From: Flammeovirgaceae bacterium
GTDB lineage: Bacteria; Bacteroidota; Bacteroidia; Cytophagales; Cyclobacteriaceae
NCBI GenBank assembly: GCA_021299455.1
Contig: JAJTGQ010000076.1
Span: 1-39,369, forward strand
DNA length: 39,369 nucleotides
Reading direction: 5' to 3'
The translations under genes were made by a program, and so were the position numbers. This document shows, piece after piece, positions 22,441 through 31,078 of the stretch (position 1 is the first letter of the stretch; each line of letters begins with the position of its first letter). Below the pieces are notes generated by a model. That model saw only the letters and a program-made list of their open reading frames with translations. It was not told the DNA's origin and did not search any database.

Positions 22441-23459
22441 GCCCAAACTTTCGTTCCCTCAGTACAATTACGGCACATCTCAATTTCATTCCTTGACCTA
22501 AGCAAGGAAGCCCGAAAATCATTGTACTTCTCGCCTGTCCAGATCTCTTCAAAAGATTGCTGGTTCAAATCACCCAACACATAATGGGCATCTTTGTCAA
22601 AGCAGCAAGGAACTACTTTACCATCCCACGTTATTACGCAACTGTGCCACATCTTCCAGCAATGATCCAGTAACTCATTTTTGATTTCATATGTGCCAGC
22701 ACTGTTTTTTTTGTAGCGAGAGTAGCGATCAATGGTTGGCATCAAGTCTGATCCATTTTTATAATCGTAGATCTGAGCGGTCTTCAACGCTACCTCATCG
22801 ACTCCCAATTGTTTGGCTAGGCGATTTACGTCTCCAATTTGATGCTCATTAGGCTTTACCACCAAAAATTGAAATATGAGATGTGGCGTTTGTGATTTTA
22901 GTTCACGCTTCCATTTGACAATGTTCTTGGTGCCTTCAATCACTTTATCCAACTTTCCACCCACCCGATACGATTCGTACGTTTCTTGAGACGTACCATC
23001 AATAGAAATGATCAATCGATCCAATCCGGATTGCACAGTCTTCTTGGCTGCTTCATCATATAAATAATGAGCATTAGTAGAAGTAGCTGTGTAAATTCCT
23101 TTTCGGGAAGCATAACTTATCATGTCCAATAAAGTTGGATGCAAATAAGGCTCACCTTGAAAATAAAAAATCAAATAAGAAAGTGTTGGCGCAAGCTGAT
23201 CGATCGCAGATTGAAATAATTCCTGCTTCAGCATTCCTGTTGGTCGTGTAAAAGTGCGCAAACCGCTTGGGCATTCCGGGCAACGAAGATTACAAGATGT
23301 TGTCGGCTCGATCGAAATGCTAATCGGCATTCCGCTATGATTTGGCTTAGCTGAAATACGAGAACCATAAAAAGTGGATAGCACCTTAGTAGCATTCCAT
23401 ACTCGGCCAGGCGTAAGCTTAGAAACAAAATTCAGGGCATCTTTCAGATTTCGATTCAT
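22437..23459 (-). CDS. Radical SAM/SPASM domain protein
   Basis: 340 residues. The radical SAM cluster motif CNLRCPEC (Cys56, 60, 63) sits in EPTTSCNLRCPECPSG, followed by an FQGEPYLHP region and STNAHYL. The C-terminal part has SPASM-type Cys: CWKMWHSCVITWDGKVVPCC, FD-x-D, LGDLNQQSFEEIW and a final CRNCTEG. SPASM enzymes use auxiliary Fe-S clusters, often to modify peptides or in cofactor synthesis; no precursor peptide was found, and the closest look-alikes are uncharacterised Bacteroidota SPASM proteins. The frame opens with TTG at 23468, but an exact -7 box overlaps that codon, so ATG 23459 is chosen. The nearby 52-residue Cys-rich protein is convergent, so co-expression is unlikely. Confidence 0.88.
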   Translation of the reverse strand: MNRNLKDALNFVSKLTPGRVWNATKVLSTFYGSRISAKPNHSGMPISISIEPTTSCNLRCPECPSGLRTFTRPTGMLKQELFQSAIDQLAPTLSYLIFYFQGEPYLHPTLLDMISYASRKGIYTATSTNAHYLYDEAAKKTVQSGLDRLIISIDGTSQETYESYRVGGKLDKVIEGTKNIVKWKRELKSQTPHLIFQFLVVKPNEHQIGDVNRLAKQLGVDEVALKTAQIYDYKNGSDLMPTIDRYSRYKKNSAGTYEIKNELLDHCWKMWHSCVITWDGKVVPCCFDKDAHYVLGDLNQQSFEEIWTGEKYNDFRASLLRSRNEIEMCRNCTEGTKVWA

Positions 23460-23465
23460 TCGTAC

Positions 23466-23473
23466 CAAAATTA
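23466..23473 (-). promoter_or_regulatory. -7 box of the radical SAM gene
   Basis: The minus strand reads TAATTTTG, an exact TAnnTTTG, 6 bases before the ATG at 23459. This rules out the in-frame TTG at 23468 as the start. Confidence 0.5.
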
Positions 23474-23563
23474 CCTTTTCATTTGCGATTGTTTTACCTT
23501 TCGGGGAAAATTAAGTGAATTGGATATCCGCGATTCGCTCCCGGTAACTTATACGTTTAAGAA

Positions 23564-24727
23564 ATGAGAAATCAACTTCTACTTGTCTTTTGTCTCTTGT
23601 TTTCAGTCAGTCGGGCACAAACAATTCTTTCTCCCCAAGCTGAAATATCCATCATCACCTGCGGCCCCTACCAAGGTGAGCTGTACTCTGCATTCGGTCA
23701 TAGTGCCATTCGTGTCATAGATCCAGTACGCGGTTTTGATATCGCATTTAATTACGGTGTATTTGATTTCAACCAACCTAACTTCTACCTCAATTTTACA
23801 AGAGGCTATTTGTACTACAAACTAGGCGTTTATTCGTACCCGGATTTTCGTGATCACTACATTTCCTACAATCGTTATGTTCACGAACAGGTTTTGGCTT
23901 TAGATTCGGCACAAAAGCAAAAGGTGTTTAGCTATTTGGAGAACAACTCGCTACCCGAAAATCAGACCTATCGCTATGACTATTTTTATAACAATTGTGC
24001 GAGTAAAGTGCGTGATGTTTTTGTTGACGTTTTCAAAGCGGAAATCAAGTTTGATAGTTCCTTCATTAAAACCAATTACACCATCCGCGATTTAACAGAA
24101 CTGTACTTACAACAACAACCCTGGGGCGATCTAGGAATTGATGTCTGCCTGGGCCTCCCTATGGACAAAAAGGCATCCGCGTATGACTACATGTTTCTGC
24201 CAGACTATATCGAATCTTCCTTCGACCGTGTAACGTTAAGTGGCTCACCCATTGTTAGAGAAAAGATATCTGTTTATGAAAGCATTTCGGAAATAATTCC
24301 GTTTCATTGGTATCACCCGTGGATTGTCTTTGGTTTGCTTTTTCTGTTAGCTGCCATTATTTCGTACCGAGATTGGCAACGACAAAAACTAAGCAAGTGG
24401 TTTGACGTAACACTGTTTGGGGCAGCCGGTATCGTTGGGCTATTGCTTTTTATTCTTTGGGTGGCGACTGATCATAAGGCCGCAGCGAATAACTTCAATC
24501 TTGCGTGGGCTTTCCCACTTCACTTGGTTGGCGCAATTGGTTTGCTCAAAAGAACATCTCCAAAATGGATTTCTGGATACTTCACGTTTGCTGCAATCAT
24601 TTCAGCACTTCTTCTTGGGTTTTGGACGCTATTGCCGCAAGCCCTCAATCCATTTCTACTTCCCGTGATTTTTATCATTCTAATGAGATCGCTGGTGATT
24701 ATTAAAGTTCAAAAAGACGTAAAATAA
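23564..24727 (+). CDS. DUF4105/Lnb-family protein (putative lipoprotein N-acyltransferase B type)
   Basis: 387 residues. After a signal peptide (about 1-18) comes a periplasmic domain with GELYSAFGHSAIRV (His46), FNYGVFDFNQPNFYLNF, RGYLYY, and YDYFYNNCASKVRD (Cys145). His and Cys are the conserved pair of this family and fit a papain/NlpC-like thiol active site. About five C-terminal membrane helices follow (from about 250), with WVATDHKAAANNFNLAWAFP between them. To my knowledge the family includes Bacteroides Lnb, which N-acylates lipoproteins in place of Lnt. Whether this member does so is inference, made more interesting by the Lnt-like protein without a catalytic domain at 20487. A bidirectional terminator follows. 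Confidence 0.75.
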   Translation: MRNQLLLVFCLLFSVSRAQTILSPQAEISIITCGPYQGELYSAFGHSAIRVIDPVRGFDIAFNYGVFDFNQPNFYLNFTRGYLYYKLGVYSYPDFRDHYISYNRYVHEQVLALDSAQKQKVFSYLENNSLPENQTYRYDYFYNNCASKVRDVFVDVFKAEIKFDSSFIKTNYTIRDLTELYLQQQPWGDLGIDVCLGLPMDKKASAYDYMFLPDYIESSFDRVTLSGSPIVREKISVYESISEIIPFHWYHPWIVFGLLFLLAAIISYRDWQRQKLSKWFDVTLFGAAGIVGLLLFILWVATDHKAAANNFNLAWAFPLHLVGAIGLLKRTSPKWISGYFTFAAIISALLLGFWTLLPQALNPFLLPVIFIILMRSLVIIKVQKDVK

Positions 24728-24755
24728 AAAAGCTCTGGATTCCCAGAGCTTTTTC
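24725..24755. terminator. Bidirectional intrinsic terminator between convergent genes
   Basis: AGCTCTGG (24731-24738), loop ATTC, CCAGAGCT (24743-24750), flanked by an A-run before and a T-run after. It serves the Lnb-family gene on the plus strand and the FecR/TPR gene on the minus strand. Confidence 0.85.
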
Positions 24756-24772
24756 TATAGTGGAAAGATTAT

Positions 24773-25669
24773 TTATTTCGGATTCTTCAATTTGTTCCTA
24801 AGCAGAAACTCTTCGTAAGCCTCTTGAAATGTCGGAACATCCGGGGCTAATTTAATCGCCTGCTCATAAGCCGTAATGGCATCAATGAACAATTTGTTCT
24901 CTTCATAGAAGCCAGCCAAAATAAACTTATTTAAAGCTGTTTCTTCCTTCATATCGCTGCCCATTTCATCAATCATCTTTTTAACTGACTCTTGACGAGC
25001 TACTGACAGCTTTTTCACTAAGTGCTGTTCAGATTTACTTTTTGCATCTGCTTTCGATTTTACTTCAATGAGCAACGCTTCATCATTGGCAAGCTTCGGA
25101 TCAGTGCGATCAATAACTACATAATTCTCAGGTGTCTCCAACTTTACCAATTCTTCATCGAACATATTCTTGACGATGACCACATATGGCCCAGCCCCTT
25201 TCACAGACTCCCAATTAACAATCAAGCTCTTATTAAAAATATCTGAATATTGATTGTCTGGCAGGAAAACCTTAATGTCAGAAAGTCCGCGATGAACAGC
25301 TCCCGTAGCACTTAGTCTATTTTTCTTGGCCTCAGCTGAGTTGCTACTCAAGATAAAATCAGTGTATTTGTTGAGAACGCTAGCTCCACCTCCCACTTTA
25401 GAAGCAAGGTCGTTAACCTTATAATTGCCCGATTGCCTGATTTCTACTGGTTTTCCGGTAGAATGAACTAGGGCTACATAAGAATTCTCGGAAATCTTAA
25501 GCTCATCGCCTGATTTAAGCCGATCGCCTGTTTTCACGGATTGCCATACATCCCCTGACTTCACTTCATTAGTACCCTTATTTGCCATTACCTTGAATGT
25601 GTAATCTTGAGCAAAGGCCAAATTCAGCGCAAAAACGCCAATTAGGGCTAAAATTCTACTCTTTTTCAT
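24773..25669 (-). CDS. Secreted FecR-like / TPR-like protein
   Basis: 298 residues with a signal peptide (about 1-20, ending AFAQ). Residues about 24-85 read as a FecR-type beta domain (VKSGDVWQSVKTGDRLKSGD, then ALVHSTGKPVEIRQSGNYKV). A middle immunoglobulin-like stretch (FNKSLIVNWESVKGAGPYVV) follows, and the C-terminus is one TPR-like hairpin (AITAYEQAIKLAPDVPTFQE). It lies 37 bases downstream of the CHASE2 gene on the same strand. FecR-type domain proteins and CHASE2 proteins are often neighbours, so this is probably the periplasmic partner of that membrane protein. No ligand or pathway is known. Confidence 0.75.
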   Translation of the reverse strand: MKKSRILALIGVFALNLAFAQDYTFKVMANKGTNEVKSGDVWQSVKTGDRLKSGDELKISENSYVALVHSTGKPVEIRQSGNYKVNDLASKVGGGASVLNKYTDFILSSNSAEAKKNRLSATGAVHRGLSDIKVFLPDNQYSDIFNKSLIVNWESVKGAGPYVVIVKNMFDEELVKLETPENYVVIDRTDPKLANDEALLIEVKSKADAKSKSEQHLVKKLSVARQESVKKMIDEMGSDMKEETALNKFILAGFYEENKLFIDAITAYEQAIKLAPDVPTFQEAYEEFLLRNKLKNPK

Positions 25670-25706
25670 TTTTGTATTTATTGATTTATTGTGTAAGGTA
25701 CTAAAA

Positions 25707-27041
25707 TTATGCCAACTCAGATTCTTGATTTAATACACGCTGCCGCCTTCTGGTAAGCTGCTTATTTATTTCATTTTGGACGGATTTGAAGATATCATAA
25801 CAAGGTCCAACAAGCGCAATGATAGTTATCGTTAAATCCAACTCTAGCTTGATGTTGTAGTCCGCAAACATGTATATAATTACCAACATTAAAATGGCGA
25901 TGAAAAAGAGCTGGATGATTACAGAGAGGGCATCATACCAAATAGGAAGCTTTTCATCAATAGTCATGAAAAGCGCTACGGTTAGAAAGCAAACAAGTAT
26001 AGCTATCAATATCTTTTGCCAATCAGACAATACGTCAATATAATCCTCATTTAAGATCATGGCTACCACATTGGAGTGAACAACCGGACCGAACATATCA
26101 GGGTTTGCCCGACCGCCCAGCTTTTTATTTAAAGGGGTGAAAAATTTATCTTCCCACGCATCATCGCCCAAATAGTCGCCCAAATAGCCCATCACCACGA
26201 TCTTGTCTTTGAACAATTCGGGCGAAACATTGCCGGTTAAGACATCTTCCGCATCTACCACGAAAAACATGGTACCAAAATTGGTGGTCGCAGTCTCTTC
26301 GTTTTTCAGGCTATTGATGCGCAACTGGCGCACTTCAATGTTCCCTCTGAAGTTGATGATTTCTTCGTCCTTGCCACGCGCCAAAAATTTCTTCGTCTTC
26401 ACCGAGTCGTACATCATAGCCATGCGAACTGAAAAAGCAAGTTCCTTTTTACCGTTGACGATTCTACTTGGCAGAATAGTTCGACTAATCTTAACATCTT
26501 CTTGGTAGGTGGCATCGGTTGGAATATTAACAAAACCAGTTTGTACATAATTTGTGAAAACCGGATCGGACATTTCAATTGAATCCATATCATTGGTGTC
26601 AATTCTTCCCAACGAATCTGTTTGCATCAATTTGGAACCCAATACAACATTCCCCGCGTCTTGTATAGCGCTGCTAAGCATCAAATTACCCAGCGTATCC
26701 AACAGCTGGGGGCAGTTGATTGAATCTCTCAACCCACCTTCACAGTTATACAATGCATCCATTCCAATAACACGTGGTTTAAACTGGCTGATGTTTTGCA
26801 GTAATTGTGCCACCTCTCGCCTTTTTAGTGTACCAAAATTTACCAAAACAATCCGTTCATCTACGGTCGGGTCGGGGCGCAATTTATTAAATGCGTAATC
26901 TGTCAACTCTGTATCTTTCAATGCCTGAGAAATTGTATCAAAAGCACTAAAAATATTCAAATCTGAAACTAGCGAAACAGCCCACAACATACCAAAAACG
27001 AAAATGGTTACTTGGGTACTTTGAATTAAAACCTTTTTCAT
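25707..27041 (-). CDS. CHASE2 domain membrane protein without a signalling output domain
   Basis: 444 residues. One N-terminal membrane helix (about 5-25) leads to a large extracytoplasmic CHASE2 sensory domain (about 30-335; landmarks TVDERIVLVNFGTLKRREVA, PRVIGMDALY, FKDKIVVMGYLGD, MFGPVVHSNVVAMIL). Three membrane helices follow (about 345-435), then a short basic tail. CHASE2 normally senses an external signal for kinases, cyclases or GGDEF proteins. Here the chain ends after the helices, so any signal must pass to a partner. The frame opens with TTG at 27059, but ATG 27041 gives a standard helix start. It is divergent from the MeaB gene. Confidence 0.8.
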   Translation of the reverse strand: MKKVLIQSTQVTIFVFGMLWAVSLVSDLNIFSAFDTISQALKDTELTDYAFNKLRPDPTVDERIVLVNFGTLKRREVAQLLQNISQFKPRVIGMDALYNCEGGLRDSINCPQLLDTLGNLMLSSAIQDAGNVVLGSKLMQTDSLGRIDTNDMDSIEMSDPVFTNYVQTGFVNIPTDATYQEDVKISRTILPSRIVNGKKELAFSVRMAMMYDSVKTKKFLARGKDEEIINFRGNIEVRQLRINSLKNEETATTNFGTMFFVVDAEDVLTGNVSPELFKDKIVVMGYLGDYLGDDAWEDKFFTPLNKKLGGRANPDMFGPVVHSNVVAMILNEDYIDVLSDWQKILIAILVCFLTVALFMTIDEKLPIWYDALSVIIQLFFIAILMLVIIYMFADYNIKLELDLTITIIALVGPCYDIFKSVQNEINKQLTRRRQRVLNQESELA

Positions 27042-27098
27042 AAGCGCTAGGGATATCAAAGTAAATGTAGAAATTTCGAGCTAGTAATCCAGAGCTGA

Positions 27099-28109
27099 TT
27101 GAAAAAGAAGGTGCGCCACAGACACTCACTAGAAGATTACCATGCCGGCATTTTGCTCGGAGACAAGGTGCTATTGGCGCAGGCCATAACATTGGCAGAA
27201 AGTGAGCTGGAAAGTGACCGGAATCTGATTGAAAACCTCATTGAAAAGATAGTAACCCACAAGAAAGATTCTATTCGAATTGGTATCACTGGCTCACCGG
27301 GCGTAGGAAAAAGTACCTTTATTGAGACGTTTGGTAGACATCTAACAACTCAGAATAAAAAGGTAGCCGTGTTGGCTATCGACCCCAGTAGCTACAAAAC
27401 AAAAGGGAGCATTTTGGGCGATAAAACGCGCATGGAAGAACTAGCAAAAGATCCGCTGGCTTTTATTCGCCCAAGTGCCACGAGAAATAGGCTGGGCGGA
27501 GTTGCCGCTGGAACAAGCGAATCCATTATACTTTGTGAAGCGGCTGGCTTTGAGGTAATCATCATTGAAACGGTAGGTGTTGGGCAATCGGAGACAGCGG
27601 TGAGGAATTTGGTTGATTTTTTTCTCCTTCTCATGTTAGCCGGATCAGGAGATGAATTGCAAGGCATAAAAAAAGGAATCATGGAGATGGCTGATGGTAT
27701 TGTAATCACCAAAGCTGATGGAGAGAATTTAAAGAAAGCAACACAAGCGCAGGCCGACTTCACTCATGCCCTACATCTTTTTCAACTGCCCGAGTCGGGA
27801 TGGAATCCAAAAGTGCTAACGAGTTCTGCATTGGAGAAAACGGGAATCGAAGAAACACACAAGATAATTTCGGACTATATTCGATTTACTCAGGCAAACG
27901 GCTTTTTTGAAAAAAATAGGCATCAACAAGACATTGCTTGTTTTCATGACTATTTTAATTCTTCACTATTGCATCTACTAGCCCAACGGAGCACCATTGA
28001 AAAAAGTAAAAAGAAATTGGAGAGGGAAATTATGGCGGGTGAGATTACGCCCTGGCTAGCAAGCCGCCAACTTTCAAACCTCGTATTAGATGCCCTAAAG
28101 AAAATGTAG
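27099..28109 (+). CDS. meaB: ArgK/MeaB-type GTPase (methylmalonyl-CoA mutase chaperone)
   Basis: 336 residues. The G1 motif GSPGVGKS lies at 65-72. AIDPSSYKTKGSILGDKTRM and FIRPSATRNRLGGVA follow, then ETVGVGQSE and the guanine-specificity motif TKAD. These are the family signatures of the GTPase that loads and protects the adenosylcobalamin cofactor of methylmalonyl-CoA mutase. No mutase genes are in the window. The frame begins at TTG 27099; GTG at 27111 is an alternative, since the N-terminal RHRHSLEDY is the first clearly conserved segment. Both start and promoter are uncertain. Confidence 0.9.
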   Translation: MKKKVRHRHSLEDYHAGILLGDKVLLAQAITLAESELESDRNLIENLIEKIVTHKKDSIRIGITGSPGVGKSTFIETFGRHLTTQNKKVAVLAIDPSSYKTKGSILGDKTRMEELAKDPLAFIRPSATRNRLGGVAAGTSESIILCEAAGFEVIIIETVGVGQSETAVRNLVDFFLLLMLAGSGDELQGIKKGIMEMADGIVITKADGENLKKATQAQADFTHALHLFQLPESGWNPKVLTSSALEKTGIEETHKIISDYIRFTQANGFFEKNRHQQDIACFHDYFNSSLLHLLAQRSTIEKSKKKLEREIMAGEITPWLASRQLSNLVLDALKKM

Positions 28110-28365
28110 CTTTTTAAAAAAAGCATTGAATTCGGAATAGGTAATAAAGGTCTGCTGCCCATTTGTAGCGAACGAAAATATACACCTTAACTGATAAACC
28201 CAGGTGGAGATTTTTGCGCATCTCGTCAAAATAAAACGAATTTAGTCTAAGCCATATTGGCCGACTTTCCGCGAATTTTCTTTCATTTAATGCCATTTTT
28301 TCTGAATTCCACTCTTTACTTGAGATGGATGATATTTTGATGGTAGAAGTAAAAAACCGAATACT
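28110..28365. other. Gap before clpB, nothing clearly recognised
   Basis: A 256-base gap without a convincing gene. A minus-strand ORF at 28114-28296 (60 codons) lacks recognisable features. A TATTTTG near 28336 is one base short of a -7 box. Heat-shock promoter elements could not be identified by eye. Confidence 0.4.
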
Positions 28366-30981
28366 ATGAATCTCGACAAATTCACCATAAAATCTCAGGA
28401 AGCTTTACAGAAATCAGCAGAGATTGCGTCAGGTTTGCAACAGCAATCTATTGAGCCGGGACATTTGCTAAAGGCTATTTTGGAAACCGATGAGAATGTC
28501 TCGAACTATCTTTTTAAGAAGCTCAATATTAACGGACAGATACTAGAAACTAAGCTCGAGGAAATTGTCAACTCCTATCCAAAAGTTTCCGGGCAGCAAG
28601 CGTATTTATCAAACACGAGCAACACTGTACTTCAAAATGCTGAAAAAGAACTGCGTGAATTCAAAGACGAATTTATTGCGATAGAACACTTGTTACTGGC
28701 TCTTCTTGCCACAAAAGACAAGGTGGCTACGTTAATGAAAGATGTGGGGTTTGATCGTACTGGCCTGGTAAAAGCCATCAAAGAATTACGAGGGGGCGTG
28801 AGCGTAAAAGATCAAAATGCAGAAGCAAAGTATAAGTCATTGGAACGCTATTCCAAAAATTTGAACGATCTCGCAAAGAAAGGAAAGATCGACCCGGTGA
28901 TTGGCCGTGATGAAGAGATCAGGCGGGTGTTGCAAATTCTAGCTCGCAGAACAAAAAATAATCCGATCCTCTTAGGCGAGCCAGGGGTTGGAAAAACTGC
29001 TATCGTAGAAGGGATGGCACAACGAATTGTAAACGGAGATGTGCCGGAAAATCTAAAAACAAAAATACTTGTCTCACTGGACATGGGTCTACTGGTGGCA
29101 GGCGCAAAATACAAAGGCGAATTTGAAGAAAGGCTCAAAGCAGTCATTAAAGAGGTGACCGATTCTGATGGAGAGATCATTCTCTTCATTGATGAAATTC
29201 ATACGTTGATCGGAGCGGGCGGAGGAGAGGGCGCAATGGATGCTGCTAACCTGTTAAAGCCTGCTCTGGCAAGAGGTGAACTTCACGCCATTGGCGCAAC
29301 TACGTTGAAAGAATATCAAAAGTACATTGAGAAAGATAAGGCACTAGAACGCAGGTTCCAGGCAGTAATGGTGGATGAGCCCACCATCGAAGATTCAATT
29401 TCTATTCTTCGAGGAATCAAAGACAAATATGAATTACATCACGGTGTACGCATAAAGGATGATGCTGTTATCTCGGCAGTGGAATTGTCGAGTCGCTACA
29501 TTTCCGATCGCTTCCTACCCGACAAAGCAATTGACTTAATGGACGAGGCGGCCTCCAAACTTCGTTTGGAAATGGATTCGTTGCCGGAGGAACTCGATGA
29601 ATTGAATCGGAAGATCATGCAATTAGAAATCGAGCGGGAAGCTATTCGAAGAGAAAAAAACAAAGAAAAAGAATCGGTTCTAAGTAAAGACATTGCAGAG
29701 CTTACCGAAACACGGAATTCGTTAAAAGCGAAATGGGAAAGTGAGAAAGAAGTGGTGCAAGGCATACGTTGGGAGAAAGAGGCAATGGATAAATTAAAGT
29801 TTGAAGCGGAGCAAGCTGAGAAAGCTGGCGACTATGGAAAAGTGGCGGAGATTCGTTATGGCAAAATTACCGAAGCCGAAAAAAGGTTGACGAGTCTGGA
29901 AGCAAAAATGAAAGCCATGCAGGGAGAACATTCTCTAATGAAAGAAGAAGTTGATAGCGAAGATATTGCAGAGATTGTGGCGAAGTGGACCGGGATTCCT
30001 GTCGCTAGAATGCTGCAGAGCGAGCGTGAAAAGTTGTTGAACCTCGAAGAAGAATTGAGCAAGCGCGTGGCAGGACAGGAAGAAGCCATTAAAGCACTGA
30101 GCGATGCTGTGCGAAGAAGCCGTGCCGGGTTGCAAGATCCAAAACGACCTATTGGTTCGTTTATATTTATGGGTACAACTGGTGTAGGTAAGACTGAATT
30201 ATCCAAAGCATTAGCCGATTATCTGTTCAATGACGACAATGCGATGGTGCGGATTGACATGAGCGAGTATCAAGAAAAGCACAGCGTGAGTCGGTTGATA
30301 GGAGCGCCACCCGGGTATGTGGGTTACGATGAAGGTGGCCAATTGACGGAAGCGGTGCGAAGGAAGCCATACTCTGTCATTTTGTTGGATGAAATTGAAA
30401 AGGCGCATCCGGATGTGTTCAATATTTTATTACAAGTACTGGATGATGGTCGCCTCACCGACAATAAAGGCAGAACAGCCAACTTTAAAAACACGATAAT
30501 CATCCTAACAACAAATATCGGATCGATGATTATTCAGGAGAACTTCGAAAAGATCACCGATGCCAATTATTTTGAGGTGATCGAAGAGACGAAGGAGCAA
30601 GTTTTGGAACTACTTAAAAAATCAGTAAGACCGGAATTTTTGAATCGAATCGATGAAACCATCATGTTCAGGCCTCTCACAAAAACAGATATAAAAAAGA
30701 TTGTGGGCATACAATTTCAGGAAATCCAGAAACGTTTAACGGAAGTAGGCATAAAACTACAAATTTCAGAACAAGCGTTGAACAGATTGGCAAAACTTGG
30801 CTACGATCCTCAATTTGGGGCAAGGCCACTGAAGAGAGTGATACAACGAGAAATCCTTAATGAGCTCTCCAAACAAATTTTGGCGGGAAAGGTGAACAAG
30901 GACTCGGTGATTTTTGTTGAAATGAAGAACGAAGTAGAGTTTGATTTCGTTAATGTACAGAATAGCGAAATAGTCGCTTAA
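28366..30981 (+). CDS. clpB: ATP-dependent disaggregase chaperone ClpB
   Basis: 871 residues with the full ClpB plan. A Clp-N repeat domain spans about 1-145. The first AAA+ module has Walker A GEPGVGKT (about 205-212) and Walker [16 protein letters not shown] coiled-coil middle domain (about 410-520) distinguishes ClpB from ClpA and ClpC. The second AAA+ module has Walker A GTTGVGKT (603-610), [20 protein letters not shown], a sensor-1 TTNIGS, and the C-terminal [10 protein letters not shown] sensor-2. ClpB works with DnaK to rescue aggregated proteins. No ClpP-binding loop was noticed. Two hairpins follow the gene. Confidence 0.97.
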   Translation: MNLDKFTIKSQEALQKSAEIASGLQQQSIEPGHLLKAILETDENVSNYLFKKLNINGQILETKLEEIVNSYPKVSGQQAYLSNTSNTVLQNAEKELREFKDEFIAIEHLLLALLATKDKVATLMKDVGFDRTGLVKAIKELRGGVSVKDQNAEAKYKSLERYSKNLNDLAKKGKIDPVIGRDEEIRRVLQILARRTKNNPILLGEPGVGKTAIVEGMAQRIVNGDVPENLKTKILVSLDMGLLVAGAKYKGEFEERLKAVIKEVTDSDGEIILFIDEIHTLIGAGGGEGAMDAANLLKPALARGELHAIGATTLKEYQKYIEKDKALERRFQAVMVDEPTIEDSISILRGIKDKYELHHGVRIKDDAVISAVELSSRYISDRFLPDKAIDLMDEAASKLRLEMDSLPEELDELNRKIMQLEIEREAIRREKNKEKESVLSKDIAELTETRNSLKAKWESEKEVVQGIRWEKEAMDKLKFEAEQAEKAGDYGKVAEIRYGKITEAEKRLTSLEAKMKAMQGEHSLMKEEVDSEDIAEIVAKWTGIPVARMLQSEREKLLNLEEELSKRVAGQEEAIKALSDAVRRSRAGLQDPKRPIGSFIFMGTTGVGKTELSKALADYLFNDDNAMVRIDMSEYQEKHSVSRLIGAPPGYVGYDEGGQLTEAVRRKPYSVILLDEIEKAHPDVFNILLQVLDDGRLTDNKGRTANFKNTIIILTTNIGSMIIQENFEKITDANYFEVIEETKEQVLELLKKSVRPEFLNRIDETIMFRPLTKTDIKKIVGIQFQEIQKRLTEVGIKLQISEQALNRLAKLGYDPQFGARPLKRVIQREILNELSKQILAGKVNKDSVIFVEMKNEVEFDFVNVQNSEIVA

Positions 30982-31015
30982 AAATATAAAGATTGTGTGT
31001 TGGGTTTGTGGGGTA

Positions 31016-31075
31016 CACCCCGATCTATCGGGGTGGTTTTGGGGTGAGGCGGGCTGAGGAGCCCGCCTTTTTCTT
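31016..31075 (+). terminator. Two successive hairpins after clpB, the second an intrinsic terminator
   Basis: CACCCCGAT (31016-31024) pairs with ATCGGGGTG (31027-31035). Then AGGCGGGCT (31047-31055), loop GAGG, AGCCCGCCT (31060-31068) is followed by TTTTCTTT. The convergent EnvC-like gene ends just to the right at 31079. Confidence 0.85.
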
Positions 31076-31078
31076 TGT

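Noticed and set aside
24417-24705. Two plus-strand ORFs in other frames inside the Lnb-family gene
   Set aside because: They overlap the membrane-helix region of a clear gene and look like shadows.
28114-28296. 60-codon minus-strand ORF before clpB
   Set aside because: No recognisable motif, promoter or neighbour logic; it fills a normal intergenic gap. Kept only as a note.
29496-30206. Antisense Ser-rich ORFs in clpB
   Set aside because: Typical shadows opposite a Glu/Lys-rich gene.
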